A DNA stretch of 64,000 bases from Rhodohalobacter sulfatireducens (GCF_022012475.1 NZ_JAKLWS010000003.1:124001-188000), one strand, 5' to 3'; counted from the first letter of the stretch, positions 26,126-35,259 are shown. Program-made: numbers and translations. The notes: a model not told the origin generated them from the sequence alone.

Positions 26126-28078
26126 GTGCGTGAGAGGACATTATACGTTGGATGTTTAATTTCTTTTCTATTGGTTTTCTATGCTCAGGTTGTATCTGCT
26201 CAAAAAGCCGACACCAGTTCAGTTGAATGGGTAGAGATCTTTTTTAACATGCCTGCTGATCATTCTGTGGCGAAGGATAACAACCTGGCAAATGATGAAG
26301 CCGACCTTCTTCAAACCCTTATAGTCCTGATCGACTCTGCAAAATACAGTGTGGATCTTTCTATTTATGATCTCGAAAATCTTAAAGTAGGAGAAGCATT
26401 GGTCCGGGCTGCAGAACGGGGTGTTCGGGTTCGGGTTGTCACAGATTATTATAACCGGTTCAACGACCGGGAGCTGGATGAAAAAATGTGGGAAATGCTG
26501 AGACAAGCAGAGATCTATAGTATTGATGACGCCGGAGAGGTGTTTCACCCGGATGGATCAGTTACATCGCATCGTTTGACAGGGGCCAGCTATGACATGC
26601 ACAACAAGTTTGCAGTCATCGATATACTGAGTGAAAATCCTGATGATTACTATCTGTGGACCGGATCAATGAACTTAACCTATACAGGCCCAATCAATAC
26701 AAATAATACCATTGTGATAAAAGACAGCGAGGTCGCAGAGGCATATCATGAGGAGTTTACGCAGATGTGGGGTGGAGATGGTGACGTTCCAAACCCGGAA
26801 CAGTCCCGATATCATAAAGAGAAGCGATACATTGGTGAGAGTGTTTTTTTCGTCGACTCAACCAAAGTGGAGCTTTATTTTGCTCCCGTCAACAGTAATG
26901 ACAATAAGCCATCACCCGCTGCAAGAATTACCGAATTGATTGAGAGAGAGGCTCAATATGATGTAAACTTCATGGCTTTTGCAATATCGCATGACATTAC
27001 CATGAGCCGGGAGATGTGGCAGCGTTCTTTTACGGATGGAATTAGACTCCAGGGACTGATTGCTCCGCGATTTTATGCTCAGTATAGAAATGCCGGGGTG
27101 ATTTGGGCTACGCCCGAGGCTCAATTGGGAACGCGAAACATCAGGCAGGCAAACGAGCTGAGAACCCTTCACAGTAAAACAATGCTGATTGATGTAACAA
27201 AACCATTTGAAAACAATCGAGGCATAGCTATTGCCGGTTCATATAATTACTCAAACAATGCAGAGCAGAATAACGACGAAAATTTGCTCATTTTTCACTC
27301 TTCAAGTATTGCTAACCAATATTATCAAGACTTTATGGGGGCAATGAATCGTGCAACAGGAAAATCATCACCACCGGTTCCGCAAATTTATATCGATGAG
27401 TGGTACCCGGTAATGGAGGTTATTGACGGAAATCTTTTTGAGATAAAGCTTGCCGAGGGATTCGGTTATCCGGTTCGATTTCTCGGGGTGGATGCTCCCC
27501 GAATTTATGTAAGTGAGGATTCATCTGAATATTACTCCGGACAGGCCGCTGTATTCCTATCGAATCTTTTGGAGGATAAAGAAGTACGTTTGCAGGGGTA
27601 CGATTCCGGAGTTCCCGAATCGCGGTATGGTTCCTTTCGTGCATATGTACAGGCCAGAGGGGATGATGGGGAAGTCATCAATGTAAATTCAAAACTTGTC
27701 AAAAAAGGGTTTGGAGAGTGGACCCCTTATTATCGTCAACAGCCCGACTCAATAGAATCTTTTCAGCGACACACAAGATTGGCGAAAAGTCTGAGGGTTG
27801 GAATGTGGAAAAATCCCGATAGAGTTGGAGAGAAAATTGCCCGGTTGGAGATAGGCAGTGATGGTGAGCAGATCGATGTAACCTTTCCAATCAATATTAA
27901 TATCGCAGATGAAACGACGTTGCGGGCGTTAACGGGAATTGGTCCTGCTTATGCCGGCCGAATTGTGAAATATCGATTAGAAAATGGTTTGTTCGAAGAT
28001 GTGAATGAGCTGACGAATATTCGGGGTATCGGCCCGGTTACGATGCAGAAATTAAGGCCTTATGTAACGATTGAGTAA
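26126..28078 (+). CDS. Secreted phospholipase D-like / thermonuclease-like / helix-hairpin-helix fusion
   Basis: 650 residues from a GTG start, with signal peptide (YVGCLISFLLVFYAQVVSAQ). Two complete PLD HKD motifs are present: HNKFAVID from 159 followed by GSMN, and HSKTMLID from 349 followed by GSYN, so the phosphodiesterase site looks intact. Residues about 431-562 resemble a staphylococcal-nuclease-like domain (VRFLGVDAPRIY). Residues 590-650 carry a ComEA-type double HhH (LRALTGIGPAYAGRIVKYR and LTNIRGIGPVTMQKLRPY), a DNA-binding module. The set suggests an exported enzyme acting on DNA or phospholipid, perhaps for nutrient scavenging or uptake. Substrate is inferred. Confidence 0.82.
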   Translation: MRERTLYVGCLISFLLVFYAQVVSAQKADTSSVEWVEIFFNMPADHSVAKDNNLANDEADLLQTLIVLIDSAKYSVDLSIYDLENLKVGEALVRAAERGVRVRVVTDYYNRFNDRELDEKMWEMLRQAEIYSIDDAGEVFHPDGSVTSHRLTGASYDMHNKFAVIDILSENPDDYYLWTGSMNLTYTGPINTNNTIVIKDSEVAEAYHEEFTQMWGGDGDVPNPEQSRYHKEKRYIGESVFFVDSTKVELYFAPVNSNDNKPSPAARITELIEREAQYDVNFMAFAISHDITMSREMWQRSFTDGIRLQGLIAPRFYAQYRNAGVIWATPEAQLGTRNIRQANELRTLHSKTMLIDVTKPFENNRGIAIAGSYNYSNNAEQNNDENLLIFHSSSIANQYYQDFMGAMNRATGKSSPPVPQIYIDEWYPVMEVIDGNLFEIKLAEGFGYPVRFLGVDAPRIYVSEDSSEYYSGQAAVFLSNLLEDKEVRLQGYDSGVPESRYGSFRAYVQARGDDGEVINVNSKLVKKGFGEWTPYYRQQPDSIESFQRHTRLAKSLRVGMWKNPDRVGEKIARLEIGSDGEQIDVTFPININIADETTLRALTGIGPAYAGRIVKYRLENGLFEDVNELTNIRGIGPVTMQKLRPYVTIE

Positions 28079-28203
28079 TGAAAAGAAGTTGTCGGGTGGA
28101 TGATTTCACTGAAATCCTGTTTTTATGCCTTCAAGACTCATCCAATGACTGTTATCAGAAAATTTTTCAATCAATAATCGAAGATCACAAATCAGGTTCG
28201 TTA

Positions 28204-28243
28204 TAAAAAAATAACCCCTACCGGGTATCAGCCGATAGAGGTT
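28204..28243 (-). terminator. Terminator of tRNA-Lys
   Basis: On the - strand a 12-bp stem (aacctctatcgg with ccggtaggggtt, two G-U pairs) is followed by a run of seven T. It lies 41 bases past the 3' end of the tRNA. Confidence 0.75.
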
Positions 28244-28283
28244 AATCAAGAGAGATTCTTAGTAAAATGGTTGCACTAATGCG

Positions 28284-28356
28284 TGAATCGGGAGGGGCTC
28301 GAACCCTCGACCCACGGCTTAAAAGGCCGTTGCTCTACCAGCTGAGCTACCGATTC
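28284..28356 (-). tRNA. tRNA-Lys (TTT anticodon)
   Basis: Complete cloverleaf on the - strand: acceptor gaatcgg / ccgattc, D-arm gctc/gagc, anticodon stem acggc/gccgt with loop cttttaa giving TTT, and T-arm gaggg-ttcgagc-ccctc. Discriminator A; no encoded CCA. Confidence 0.97.
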
Positions 28357-28565
28357 AACAAATGATTTCCTCATTTTCAAAGACTCTAAAGGTAAGGGTT
28401 TTTGTGATTGAAAATCAAACATCGAAGTCTAATTTTTAAACCCTTTTACTAATTTATTGATTCTTAGGCTTAGGTAAATGCATCAATGAGCATGCACAAC
28501 AGCTTCATTCTACATATCTTAACGCTAAAGAAAACCTTCTATTTCAATTTTTAAAAATTACCGTT

Positions 28566-28964
28566 ATGGCAACGATTTTTACAAGAATAATTCAAGGAGA
28601 TATTCCAAGTTATAAAATAGCAGAAACTGATACTCATTTTGCTTTCCTGGATATTAATCCCATTGCTGAAGGGCACACCCTTGTTGTTCCGAAGGAGGAG
28701 ACAGATTATCTTTTCGATCTTTCAGATGAAAATTTAAGTGAGACAATAATCCTCTCTAAAAAAATTGCACACGCTATTGACAAGGCACTGAACCCATTAC
28801 GAACCGGTGTAATTGTGGAGGGCCTTGAAGTTCCACATGCACATATTCACCTGGTGCCTATCTACAGGGAAGACCAAAATGTATCTCTTAGAAATAAGGT
28901 TGATGTCTCCAAGGAGAAGATGGAAGTCCTGGCAAAATCTATAGCGGATGAGGTTCGGTTATGA
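28566..28964 (+). CDS. HIT family nucleotide hydrolase
   Basis: 132 residues, typical Hint/protein-kinase-C-interacting type length. The N-terminal FTRIIQGDIPSYKIAE and the catalytic histidine triad HAHIHLVP near residue 100 are both intact, with VVPKEETDYLFDL between. These enzymes hydrolyse purine nucleoside phosphoramidates and dinucleotides. The stop overlaps the start of aroQ by four bases, so they form an operon. Confidence 0.92.
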   Translation: MATIFTRIIQGDIPSYKIAETDTHFAFLDINPIAEGHTLVVPKEETDYLFDLSDENLSETIILSKKIAHAIDKALNPLRTGVIVEGLEVPHAHIHLVPIYREDQNVSLRNKVDVSKEKMEVLAKSIADEVRL

Positions 28965-29395
28965 AATTCCTGATTTTAAATGGGCCAAATTTGAACCTGT
29001 TGGGGCAAAGGGATGAAGCTACTTATGGATCGGAGACGCTGTCTGAGATCGAAAATCATCTCAGAGAGAGTTATTCTGATCATGACTTTATTTTTGTTCA
29101 AAGTAACCATGAGGGAGATCTGATCGACGCCATTCATTCTGTTCGATCGGGCACTATTGATGCTATTGTTGCGAACTGGGGTGGATTTACACACTCATCC
29201 GTAGCCATTCACGATGCACTGGAACTTGTGAGCATTCCCAAAGTTGAAGTACACATCTCCAACATTCACGCCCGGGAAGAGTTTCGGGAGCGCTCCATTA
29301 CCGGTAAGGTGATGGATGGAATTATCACGGGATTTGGAATCAACAGCTATGTGCTGGGAGTGCAGGCAGCCTTGCAACTCATTTCGAAAAAATAA
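28961..29395 (+). CDS. aroQ: Type II 3-dehydroquinate dehydratase
   Basis: 144 residues, the normal size of the dodecameric type II enzyme. Conserved segments: LILNGPNLNLLGQRDEATYG with the catalytic Tyr and flexible lid Arg, VQSNHEGDLIDAIH, NWGGFTHSSVAIHDAL, and VEVHISNIHAREEFRERS with the catalytic His. It converts 3-dehydroquinate to 3-dehydroshikimate in aromatic amino-acid synthesis. It sits between the HIT gene (4-base overlap) and the flippase gene (3-base gap). Confidence 0.95.
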   Translation: MKFLILNGPNLNLLGQRDEATYGSETLSEIENHLRESYSDHDFIFVQSNHEGDLIDAIHSVRSGTIDAIVANWGGFTHSSVAIHDALELVSIPKVEVHISNIHAREEFRERSITGKVMDGIITGFGINSYVLGVQAALQLISKK

Positions 29396-29398
29396 AAG

Positions 29399-30865
29399 GT
29401 GCGAAAACTCAGAGAACTTTTTTCCGATACACTGATCTACGGCGTCAGTAATGTGCTGGCTCGATTCATCAATTATCTGCTTGTGCCGTTTTATACGGAT
29501 GTGTTTTCTCCGGCCCGTTACGGAATAGTTGGGCTGATTTATGCGGCAATCACATTTTTAAATGTGATCTTTACATTCGGCATGGAGTCCGCTTACCTGC
29601 GATATGCCGAAAACCGGAAAGAAGCCGCTAATATTTTTAAAACGATTCAGCTCAGCCTTCTCGGGTTTGCAACCATTCTCAGTCTGCTTCTTTGGTTATT
29701 GATGCCATGGCTTCTTCCCCTATTCAATCTCGGGCAGGAAACATCCGGTATTTTTTTGATGATGATCGGGATCATCTGGTTTGATACGCTTGCGATTGTA
29801 CCGCTTGCTGAACTCCGGCTGATTAGAAAAACGATACCATTTGCAGCGTTAAAGTTGTTACATGTGGGAATCAACATCGCATTGAATTTCTACCTGATTT
29901 TAGGGCTCAATTTTGGAATCGAAGCGGTGTTTATAGCCAATCTTGCGGCTTCGATGGTTATTACTATTCTTGTTTGGATATTTACATCTGATTTATTGAG
30001 CGGTACATGGAACAGCACTTGGTTGACAAAAGCCTTTCAGTTTGGTTGGCCGTTTGTGCCGGCCGGAATTGGCTTTGCAATCAACGAGGTGCTGGACCGG
30101 TTTTTTCTAAACAATATGGATCCGGCTGCGGCTGAACAGATTTACGGGATGGGGACCACACCCCAAGATATTGTTGGGATCTACAATGCATGTTATAAAT
30201 TAGCGGTCTTTATGCTGCTTCTCGTACAGATGTACCGTATGGCATGGCAGCCGTTTTTCATGCGACATGCGGGAGATGAAGAATCACCCAAAATGTTTGG
30301 ACAGGCATTTGTCTGGTATAATGCATTTTCAGCTATTCTCTTTTTGATTGTAGCCCTTTTTAGAGAACAGATTGTAGCGATCCGGATTCCGATTCTCGAT
30401 GCAACTCTTATTGGGAGTGATTATTGGCTGGGTCTTGAAATTGTGCCGTACCTGCTATTGGCTTATTGGTTTCACGGCTGGTATATCAATTTTTCATCCG
30501 GCGTATTTATCAAAGAGAAAACAAGGATTCTCTATAAAATTACGCTGATGGGAGCGGTGATAACCATTATCGCTAACCTTGCATTAATTCCTTCATTTGG
30601 GATGATCGGCTCTGCAACGGCCACACTACTCAGTTACGGTGCGATGGCGCTGACCCTTGGGATCTATAGCAAGAATATTATGCATGTTCCCTATCGACTC
30701 CCCGAAAGTTTTGGATTGATGGTGATCTTTGCTGCTTTGGTATTTGGTGAGCCTATAATTGTGGGTTGGTTGAGTACAGGTGAGATAATAGGAAAAATGA
30801 TCCTGTTCATTATTGGGCTTGTTGTAGCTGGAGGTTATCTACTGAAACTTGCCCGATTCCGGTAA
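29399..30865 (+). CDS. Polysaccharide flippase (MOP/Wzx-like)
   Basis: 488 residues from a GTG start three bases after aroQ. About twelve to fourteen hydrophobic helices fill the protein, with the family opening LFSDTLIYGVSNVLARFINYLLVPFYT and a charged loop (VYNACYKLAVFMLL and QMYRMAWQPFFMR) typical of RfbX/Wzx and PST exporters. It would flip lipid-linked oligosaccharide across the inner membrane. No glycosyltransferases are adjacent; the glycan clusters at 8-17 kb and 37-58 kb may use it. Confidence 0.88.
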   Translation: MRKLRELFSDTLIYGVSNVLARFINYLLVPFYTDVFSPARYGIVGLIYAAITFLNVIFTFGMESAYLRYAENRKEAANIFKTIQLSLLGFATILSLLLWLLMPWLLPLFNLGQETSGIFLMMIGIIWFDTLAIVPLAELRLIRKTIPFAALKLLHVGINIALNFYLILGLNFGIEAVFIANLAASMVITILVWIFTSDLLSGTWNSTWLTKAFQFGWPFVPAGIGFAINEVLDRFFLNNMDPAAAEQIYGMGTTPQDIVGIYNACYKLAVFMLLLVQMYRMAWQPFFMRHAGDEESPKMFGQAFVWYNAFSAILFLIVALFREQIVAIRIPILDATLIGSDYWLGLEIVPYLLLAYWFHGWYINFSSGVFIKEKTRILYKITLMGAVITIIANLALIPSFGMIGSATATLLSYGAMALTLGIYSKNIMHVPYRLPESFGLMVIFAALVFGEPIIVGWLSTGEIIGKMILFIIGLVVAGGYLLKLARFR

Positions 30866-30998
30866 CTTTAAGGAGATTTGCAAGGCTGAGTAATTGCATT
30901 TCTCTTAAATCTCTGCAAAATCTGTAAGGGTCTATTAGATTTCGGTTCATATAGATAGGAGAGACTTTGAATCTGAACCATCAGCTGAATCTAAGATC

Positions 30999-31198
30999 AC
31001 CAAACGTTCCTGCCGAACGGGATTATTTTGGGGCCGATATTTTGGTTACCGACCAAACATCCCTCCGGGATGTGATGGAATAAATTTAGATCTACCTTGA
31101 GATGTATAAAAGAGATTAAAAATGTTCCGATAGGAACAAGTGGTTGGTAACAACCAAGCCGTCGAAATATGAGGCCGTTCCGTAGGAACGTTTGGTGT
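30999..31198. repeat. REP palindrome block, left of the transposase
   Basis: Five short palindromes in 200 bases: cgttc-ctgcc-gaacg (31005-31019), acatccc-tcc-gggatgt (31057-31073), tgttcc-gata-ggaaca (31123-31138), tggttg-gta-caacca (31141-31156) and cgttcc-gta-ggaacg (31176-31190). The outermost two share caccaaacgttcct in opposite orientation, so the block is bounded by an inverted pair, as in BIMEs. Confidence 0.8.
31045..31138 (+). repeat. Direct repeat copy 1 of a REP-containing module
   Basis: About 94 bases beginning gttaccgaccaaacatccct and ending in a gttcc/ggaac hairpin. A near-identical copy lies 696 bases to the right at 31741-31834, so the transposase remnant is bracketed by the same module in the same orientation. 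Confidence 0.8.
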
Positions 31199-31230
31199 CA
31201 AAAGACAAATTAGAACAAAAAAAAGACCTT

Positions 31231-31692
31231 ATGCCAAACACATACACTCAAATCCACATCCAATTTGTATTTGCGGTGAAATATCGAAGAGCATTAATCG
31301 CAGCAGAATGGAAAGAGAGGTTACATCAATACATCACAGGCATCTTCCATCATAATGCTCATAAAATGTTACAGATCAACAGCATGCCAGATCATATCCA
31401 TATTTTGGTAGGATTTCGTCCATCTCAATCTATCTCTTCGATGATACAAAATGTGAAAAGCGAGAGTAGTAAGTGGATACAACGTCAGAATTTATGTGAT
31501 TCAAAATTTGCTTGGCAAGAGGGTTTTGGTGCTTTTTCGTACTCAAAAAGTCATGTTCCACGGGTAATCAAATACATCAAAAACCAAGAATAACATCATA
31601 GAAAAGTCTCTTTTTTGGATGAATACAAGAAGTTACTAAGAAGATTTGAAGTGGAGTATGATGAGAAGTATATCTTTACGAAGCCGAAGTAA
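31231..31692 (+). pseudogene. REP-associated (Y1/IS200-like) transposase with an in-frame stop
   Basis: From the ATG at 31231 the protein reads MPNTYTQIHIQFVFAVKYRR, the HUH motif MPDHIHILVGF, SKSHVPRVIKYIKNQE with the presumed catalytic Tyr, then TAA at 31591-31593. Reading on in the same frame gives HHRKVSFLDEYKKLLRRFEV and DEKYIFTKPK before a second TAA at 31690-31692. Family members continue NQEEHHRK at this point, so the first stop is a GAA-to-TAA type nonsense change. HUH His and Tyr residues survive, but the C-terminal 33 residues are lost. The surrounding palindromes are its likely substrates. Confidence 0.85.
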
Positions 31693-31693
31693 A

Positions 31694-31865
31694 CACCAGA
31701 CGTTCCTATGGAACGAATACTGAATTGGTGTCGATTTATTGTTACCGACCAAACATCCCTCCGGGATGTAATGAAATAAATCTAGATCTGCCTTGAGATC
31801 GACAAAAGAGATTAAAAATTGTTCCGTTAGGAATTGTTACCGACTAATCGTCACTCCGGGACGAT
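31694..31865. repeat. REP palindrome block, right of the transposase
   Basis: Palindromes cgttcc-tat-ggaacg (31701-31715), acatccc-tcc-gggatgt (31753-31769), gttcc-gtta-ggaat (about 31821-31834) and atcgtc-actccgg-gacgat (31847-31865). It carries the second copy of the module at 31741-31834. Confidence 0.8.
31741..31834 (+). repeat. Direct repeat copy 2 of the REP-containing module
   Basis: Matches 31045-31138 with scattered substitutions and one inserted T, including the intact acatccc/gggatgt palindrome. The hairpin at its end has drifted (ggaat in place of ggaac). Confidence 0.8.
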
Positions 31866-32023
31866 TCAAATTAAAATCAATATGTTCGTATCGAGCAAAT
31901 ATAAAACTGTAATTTTGGGACTTTGAATAAAAAACGAGTTGCAGTCAACGAAACACAGTTATCTACAAATGTTCCGTTTGGAAGATCTGACAGGTAATCA
32001 AAATGAATCATCAAGATATCTAT

Positions 32024-32040
32024 TCGTTCCACAGGAACGA
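32024..32040. repeat. Isolated REP palindrome before recN
   Basis: tcgttcc-aca-ggaacga, a perfect 7-bp stem of the same gttcc/ggaac type, 103 bases upstream of the recN start. The rest of 31866-32142 shows only a decayed gttccgtttggaa at about 31971-31983. Confidence 0.75.
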
Positions 32041-32142
32041 TTTGTGATTGTTACGACAGCGATATGTATTTTACACAACCGATTTTTGGAGATCTAAGAA
32101 TCATTTTTTCTGTTTAAAAATCTACATTCTACATTTACAGCT

Positions 32143-33849
32143 ATGATCAAATCCCTATATATAAAAGACTTTGCGCTGATCGATGAACTAGATGTTCAAT
32201 TTCAGTCCGGCTTAAATGTGCTTACGGGCCAAACCGGCGCAGGTAAGTCAATTATCATTGGAGCGTTGCACATGATTCTTGGTGAGCGTGCGGATACAGA
32301 TGTGATTCGAAAAGGAGCAGATAAAGCCATTTCAGAAGCATTTATCCATGTTGGGAGAAATGAGTATCTCAAAAAGTTGCTCGAAGAACAATCCATTGAT
32401 TACAGTGAGGAGCTGATCCTTCGGCGTGAGATTCGTGAAAACGGAAGCCGCGCATTTATCAATGATACGCCGGTGAATATTTCTGTTTTGAAACAGGTGG
32501 GTGATCAGCTTGTGGACCTGCACGGCCAGTACGATCATCAGCTTCTGTTGAAAGAGGAGCATCACCAGGGAGTGATTGATCAGTTTGATACGATTGAGCC
32601 GTTTTTGGAAACCTATCAAAAAGAGTATCGAACAATGCAGGAGTTGCAGAACCAGTTGCGCAATCTTGAGAAGAAAGAGCGTGAACTGAAAGATAAAACT
32701 GAGCTTTACCAGTTCCAGGTTAAGGAGCTTGAAGATGCCGAACTGGATCTGCATGAAGAGGAGGATCTCAAAGCGGAAATGAATCTGCTGGATAATGCCG
32801 AGGATTTGGATCAAAAAGCGGCAGCCATTACTGAGATTGGGAACGGCGATGATGTGAGCCTGATGGATATGCTCAATAGCATTAAACTGAATCTTGAAGA
32901 TATGGCAAGAATTGAGCCTGATTTTGAGACCTATTTGCAGGAAGTGAATACGGCCAGGATTAGTATCCAGGAAACCATTCAATTTGCAGAGAGGTATAGA
33001 GATCGGATAGAGTTTAATCCACAGAGACTCGAAAAACTTCGTCAAAGGCAATCGGAACTGAACCGGCTACAGAAAAAATACCAGCGTTCCATTCCTGATC
33101 TGATTGCATACCTGAATGAGATTAAAGCTGAGTTAAATGTGGCTGAAAATTTTGAGTTTGAGATTGAAAAAATAGAGAAGGAAATACAGGAACAGGCGTC
33201 TACACTGAAAGAAAAAGCTGTTGCTCTTCATAATGAACGGCATAAAATCGGCGAAAAGCTTTCAGAAGATATTGTGAATTCATTGAAAAACCTTGGCATT
33301 CAGCACGGACAGTTCAGAGTAAATGTTGCCTGGCGATTTTCAGAAAATGGCTGGTTTGAAAGTGAAGGCCAAAAAGTAGATTGCAGTGAAGATGGTTGTG
33401 ATGATATTCAATTCTTTATCTCTACAAATAAAGGTGAAGACCCTAAGCCGCTGGCAGCTATTGCCTCGGGTGGAGAGGTCAGTCGCGTGATGTTATCACT
33501 GAAATCGATCTTAGCTCGCGAACAGAAACTGCCGGTTATGATTTTTGATGAAATTGATACCGGAATCAGTGGTGAGATTTCTGAGAAAGTGGGCAGGGTT
33601 ATGCGAAAACTTTCCGAAATGTGCCAGATTGTAGCGATTACCCATCAGCCTCAAATAGCGAGCCAGGCTCATAAACACTACAAAGTGCAAAAAGTGGAGG
33701 AAAATATGCGAACCGTAACTAAAATTCTTCCGCTTACGGATGAAGAACATATCCGAGAAGTTGCCAGCTTGATGAGCGGTGAGCAGATTACTGAATCGGC
33801 CCTGACAAGTGCTCGAGAATTGATCGATCGTGGCGGGATGAGAAACTAA
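32143..33849 (+). CDS. recN: DNA repair protein RecN
   Basis: 568 residues, normal length for this SMC-like ATPase. Walker A LTGQTGAGKSIIIGAL at the N-terminus, a long central coiled coil (about 150-370) with a conserved hinge-like loop, the ABC signature region AIASGGEVSRVMLSLKSIL and Walker B MIFDEIDTGISG followed by THQPQIA are all intact. RecN acts early in double-strand-break repair, holding DNA ends for RecA. Start chosen at MIKSLYIKDFALIDEL, the standard N-terminus. Confidence 0.96.
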   Translation: MIKSLYIKDFALIDELDVQFQSGLNVLTGQTGAGKSIIIGALHMILGERADTDVIRKGADKAISEAFIHVGRNEYLKKLLEEQSIDYSEELILRREIRENGSRAFINDTPVNISVLKQVGDQLVDLHGQYDHQLLLKEEHHQGVIDQFDTIEPFLETYQKEYRTMQELQNQLRNLEKKERELKDKTELYQFQVKELEDAELDLHEEEDLKAEMNLLDNAEDLDQKAAAITEIGNGDDVSLMDMLNSIKLNLEDMARIEPDFETYLQEVNTARISIQETIQFAERYRDRIEFNPQRLEKLRQRQSELNRLQKKYQRSIPDLIAYLNEIKAELNVAENFEFEIEKIEKEIQEQASTLKEKAVALHNERHKIGEKLSEDIVNSLKNLGIQHGQFRVNVAWRFSENGWFESEGQKVDCSEDGCDDIQFFISTNKGEDPKPLAAIASGGEVSRVMLSLKSILAREQKLPVMIFDEIDTGISGEISEKVGRVMRKLSEMCQIVAITHQPQIASQAHKHYKVQKVEENMRTVTKILPLTDEEHIREVASLMSGEQITESALTSARELIDRGGMRN

Positions 33850-33893
33850 ATTAAGTTAACAGTACGCAGTAAACAATTTAAATCTTCCAGCCC

Positions 33894-34478
33894 ATGAAAA
33901 CTTGTTTACTTCTACTCAATTTTTTGGTGATAACTTCCACAGTTTTTGCACAAACCAATGTACTGATCGCCTATCACAGTGAGAGCGGAAACACAGAGAG
34001 AATGGCGGAGGCAGTTGCAGAAGGAGCTCGCTCTATTGAAGGTGTGAATGTGATGTTGTTGCCAGTTAATCAAACTCAAGAATCCGACCTGCTACAGGCC
34101 GATGCCATTATCGTGGGCAGCCCGGTGCATAATGCGAATGTTTCAACGGAAATACAGCAGTTCTTTACATCCTGGCCGTTTGAAAACGAGCCGCTGAAAA
34201 ATAAAATAGGAGCTGTCTTTGTAACCGGCGGCGGAATCTCGGCGGGTGAAGAGATTGTACAGATGAACATGATACAAAGCATGCTGGTTTTCGGAATGAT
34301 TATTGTGGGCGGGCCGGACTGGACACAGCCATTTGGTGCCTCAGCAATTACCGGTGAAGATCCATTTCAAGTCAACTCGCCCAATGAACTATCTGAGCAA
34401 TTTTTAGAAAAGGGAAATTTGCTTGGCCATCGCGTAGCCCAGATTGCCTCAGCCATAAAAAGTAAAGAAAAGAACTAA
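33894..34478 (+). CDS. Exported flavodoxin-like (WrbA-like) protein
   Basis: 194 residues. A Sec signal peptide (LLLLNFLVITSTVFAQ) precedes a flavodoxin fold: NVLIAYHSESGNTERMAEAV binds FMN phosphate, ADAIIVGSPVHNANVSTEI and AVFVTGGGISAGEE the isoalloxazine ring, as in WrbA and related NAD(P)H:quinone reductases. An exported flavodoxin is unusual because the cofactor is normally loaded in the cytosol. Placed 44 bases after recN, probably its own transcript. Confidence 0.8.
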   Translation: MKTCLLLLNFLVITSTVFAQTNVLIAYHSESGNTERMAEAVAEGARSIEGVNVMLLPVNQTQESDLLQADAIIVGSPVHNANVSTEIQQFFTSWPFENEPLKNKIGAVFVTGGGISAGEEIVQMNMIQSMLVFGMIIVGGPDWTQPFGASAITGEDPFQVNSPNELSEQFLEKGNLLGHRVAQIASAIKSKEKN

Positions 34479-34557
34479 GTATTTTACTTCTCCACATGTA
34501 ATATTTAAAAATGGGTTGTACTTTTCGGTATAGAGTAGAAAAAAAGAGGGAGGAGTG

Positions 34558-35259
34558 ATGTCGAAAATTCTGCATAAAATCATTGATGAACAGATCAAGA
34601 CATGGGAACTGGAGAGCTCGTTTAAAAATAAAATCATTACGCCAAAGGGAAATCCGTACCCGATTATAACCATCTCCAGGGAGTTCGGGGCGAGAGGAGC
34701 TGCATTGGCCACCCTGATGGGAGAAAAAATGGGGTTTAAGGTTTGGGATCGTGATATTCTTCAGGCGATTGCCGATAAATTGGGCAGCAGTAAAAAATAT
34801 CTCGAATCACTGGATGAAAACCGAAGAGTGTTGATTGAAGATGTGGTCGTGGGATTTATGAAGAATGTAAACACAAATGTTAACTATCTTCGTACACTTA
34901 CACGGCTGATTCGCACTGTTGAATACCATGGTAATGCAATTATTGTAGGCCGTGGGGCAAATTATATTTGTCGGGATCCGCATTCATTCCATGTTCGAAT
35001 AGTATCGCCCGAAGAGAAAAGAGCTGTTGATTATGCTGCAAGGGAAGGTATCACCAAAGCAGAAGCACTCTCAATTATCAAAAAAACTGATGCAGAACGC
35101 GGGGAGTTTGTACGCTACTATTTTAAAAATGAGATATCAGATTCCTCCGATTATGACCTTGTTCTTAATTCAGGAACATTCAGCTTGCAAGAGATGATGG
35201 CGATTGTAGTAGAAGCCTATGAACAAAAAAGCGGGTTAAAGCTGGAGTTTGTAAGCTAA
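34558..35259 (+). CDS. Cytidylate kinase-like family protein
   Basis: 233 residues from the ATG at 34558, which sits five bases after a strong gggagg ribosome site; the GTG at 34555 overlaps that site. ITISREFGARGAALATLMGE resembles the P-loop region of the cytidylate-kinase-2 family but lacks a canonical GxGxGK[ST]. VWDRDILQAIADKL and GRGANYICRDP are family hallmarks. Predicted to phosphorylate a nucleotide; the real substrate of this family is unclear. Confidence 0.82.
   Translation: MSKILHKIIDEQIKTWELESSFKNKIITPKGNPYPIITISREFGARGAALATLMGEKMGFKVWDRDILQAIADKLGSSKKYLESLDENRRVLIEDVVVGFMKNVNTNVNYLRTLTRLIRTVEYHGNAIIVGRGANYICRDPHSFHVRIVSPEEKRAVDYAAREGITKAEALSIIKKTDAERGEFVRYYFKNEISDSSDYDLVLNSGTFSLQEMMAIVVEAYEQKSGLKLEFVS

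Noticed and set aside
31045..31865. CRISPR array
   Set aside because: Repeats are palindromes of differing sequence at irregular spacing, with no uniform spacers and no cas genes.
32332..33051. 239-residue frame opposite recN
   Set aside because: Phe/Leu/Ile-rich mirror of the recN coiled coil; typical antisense artefact.
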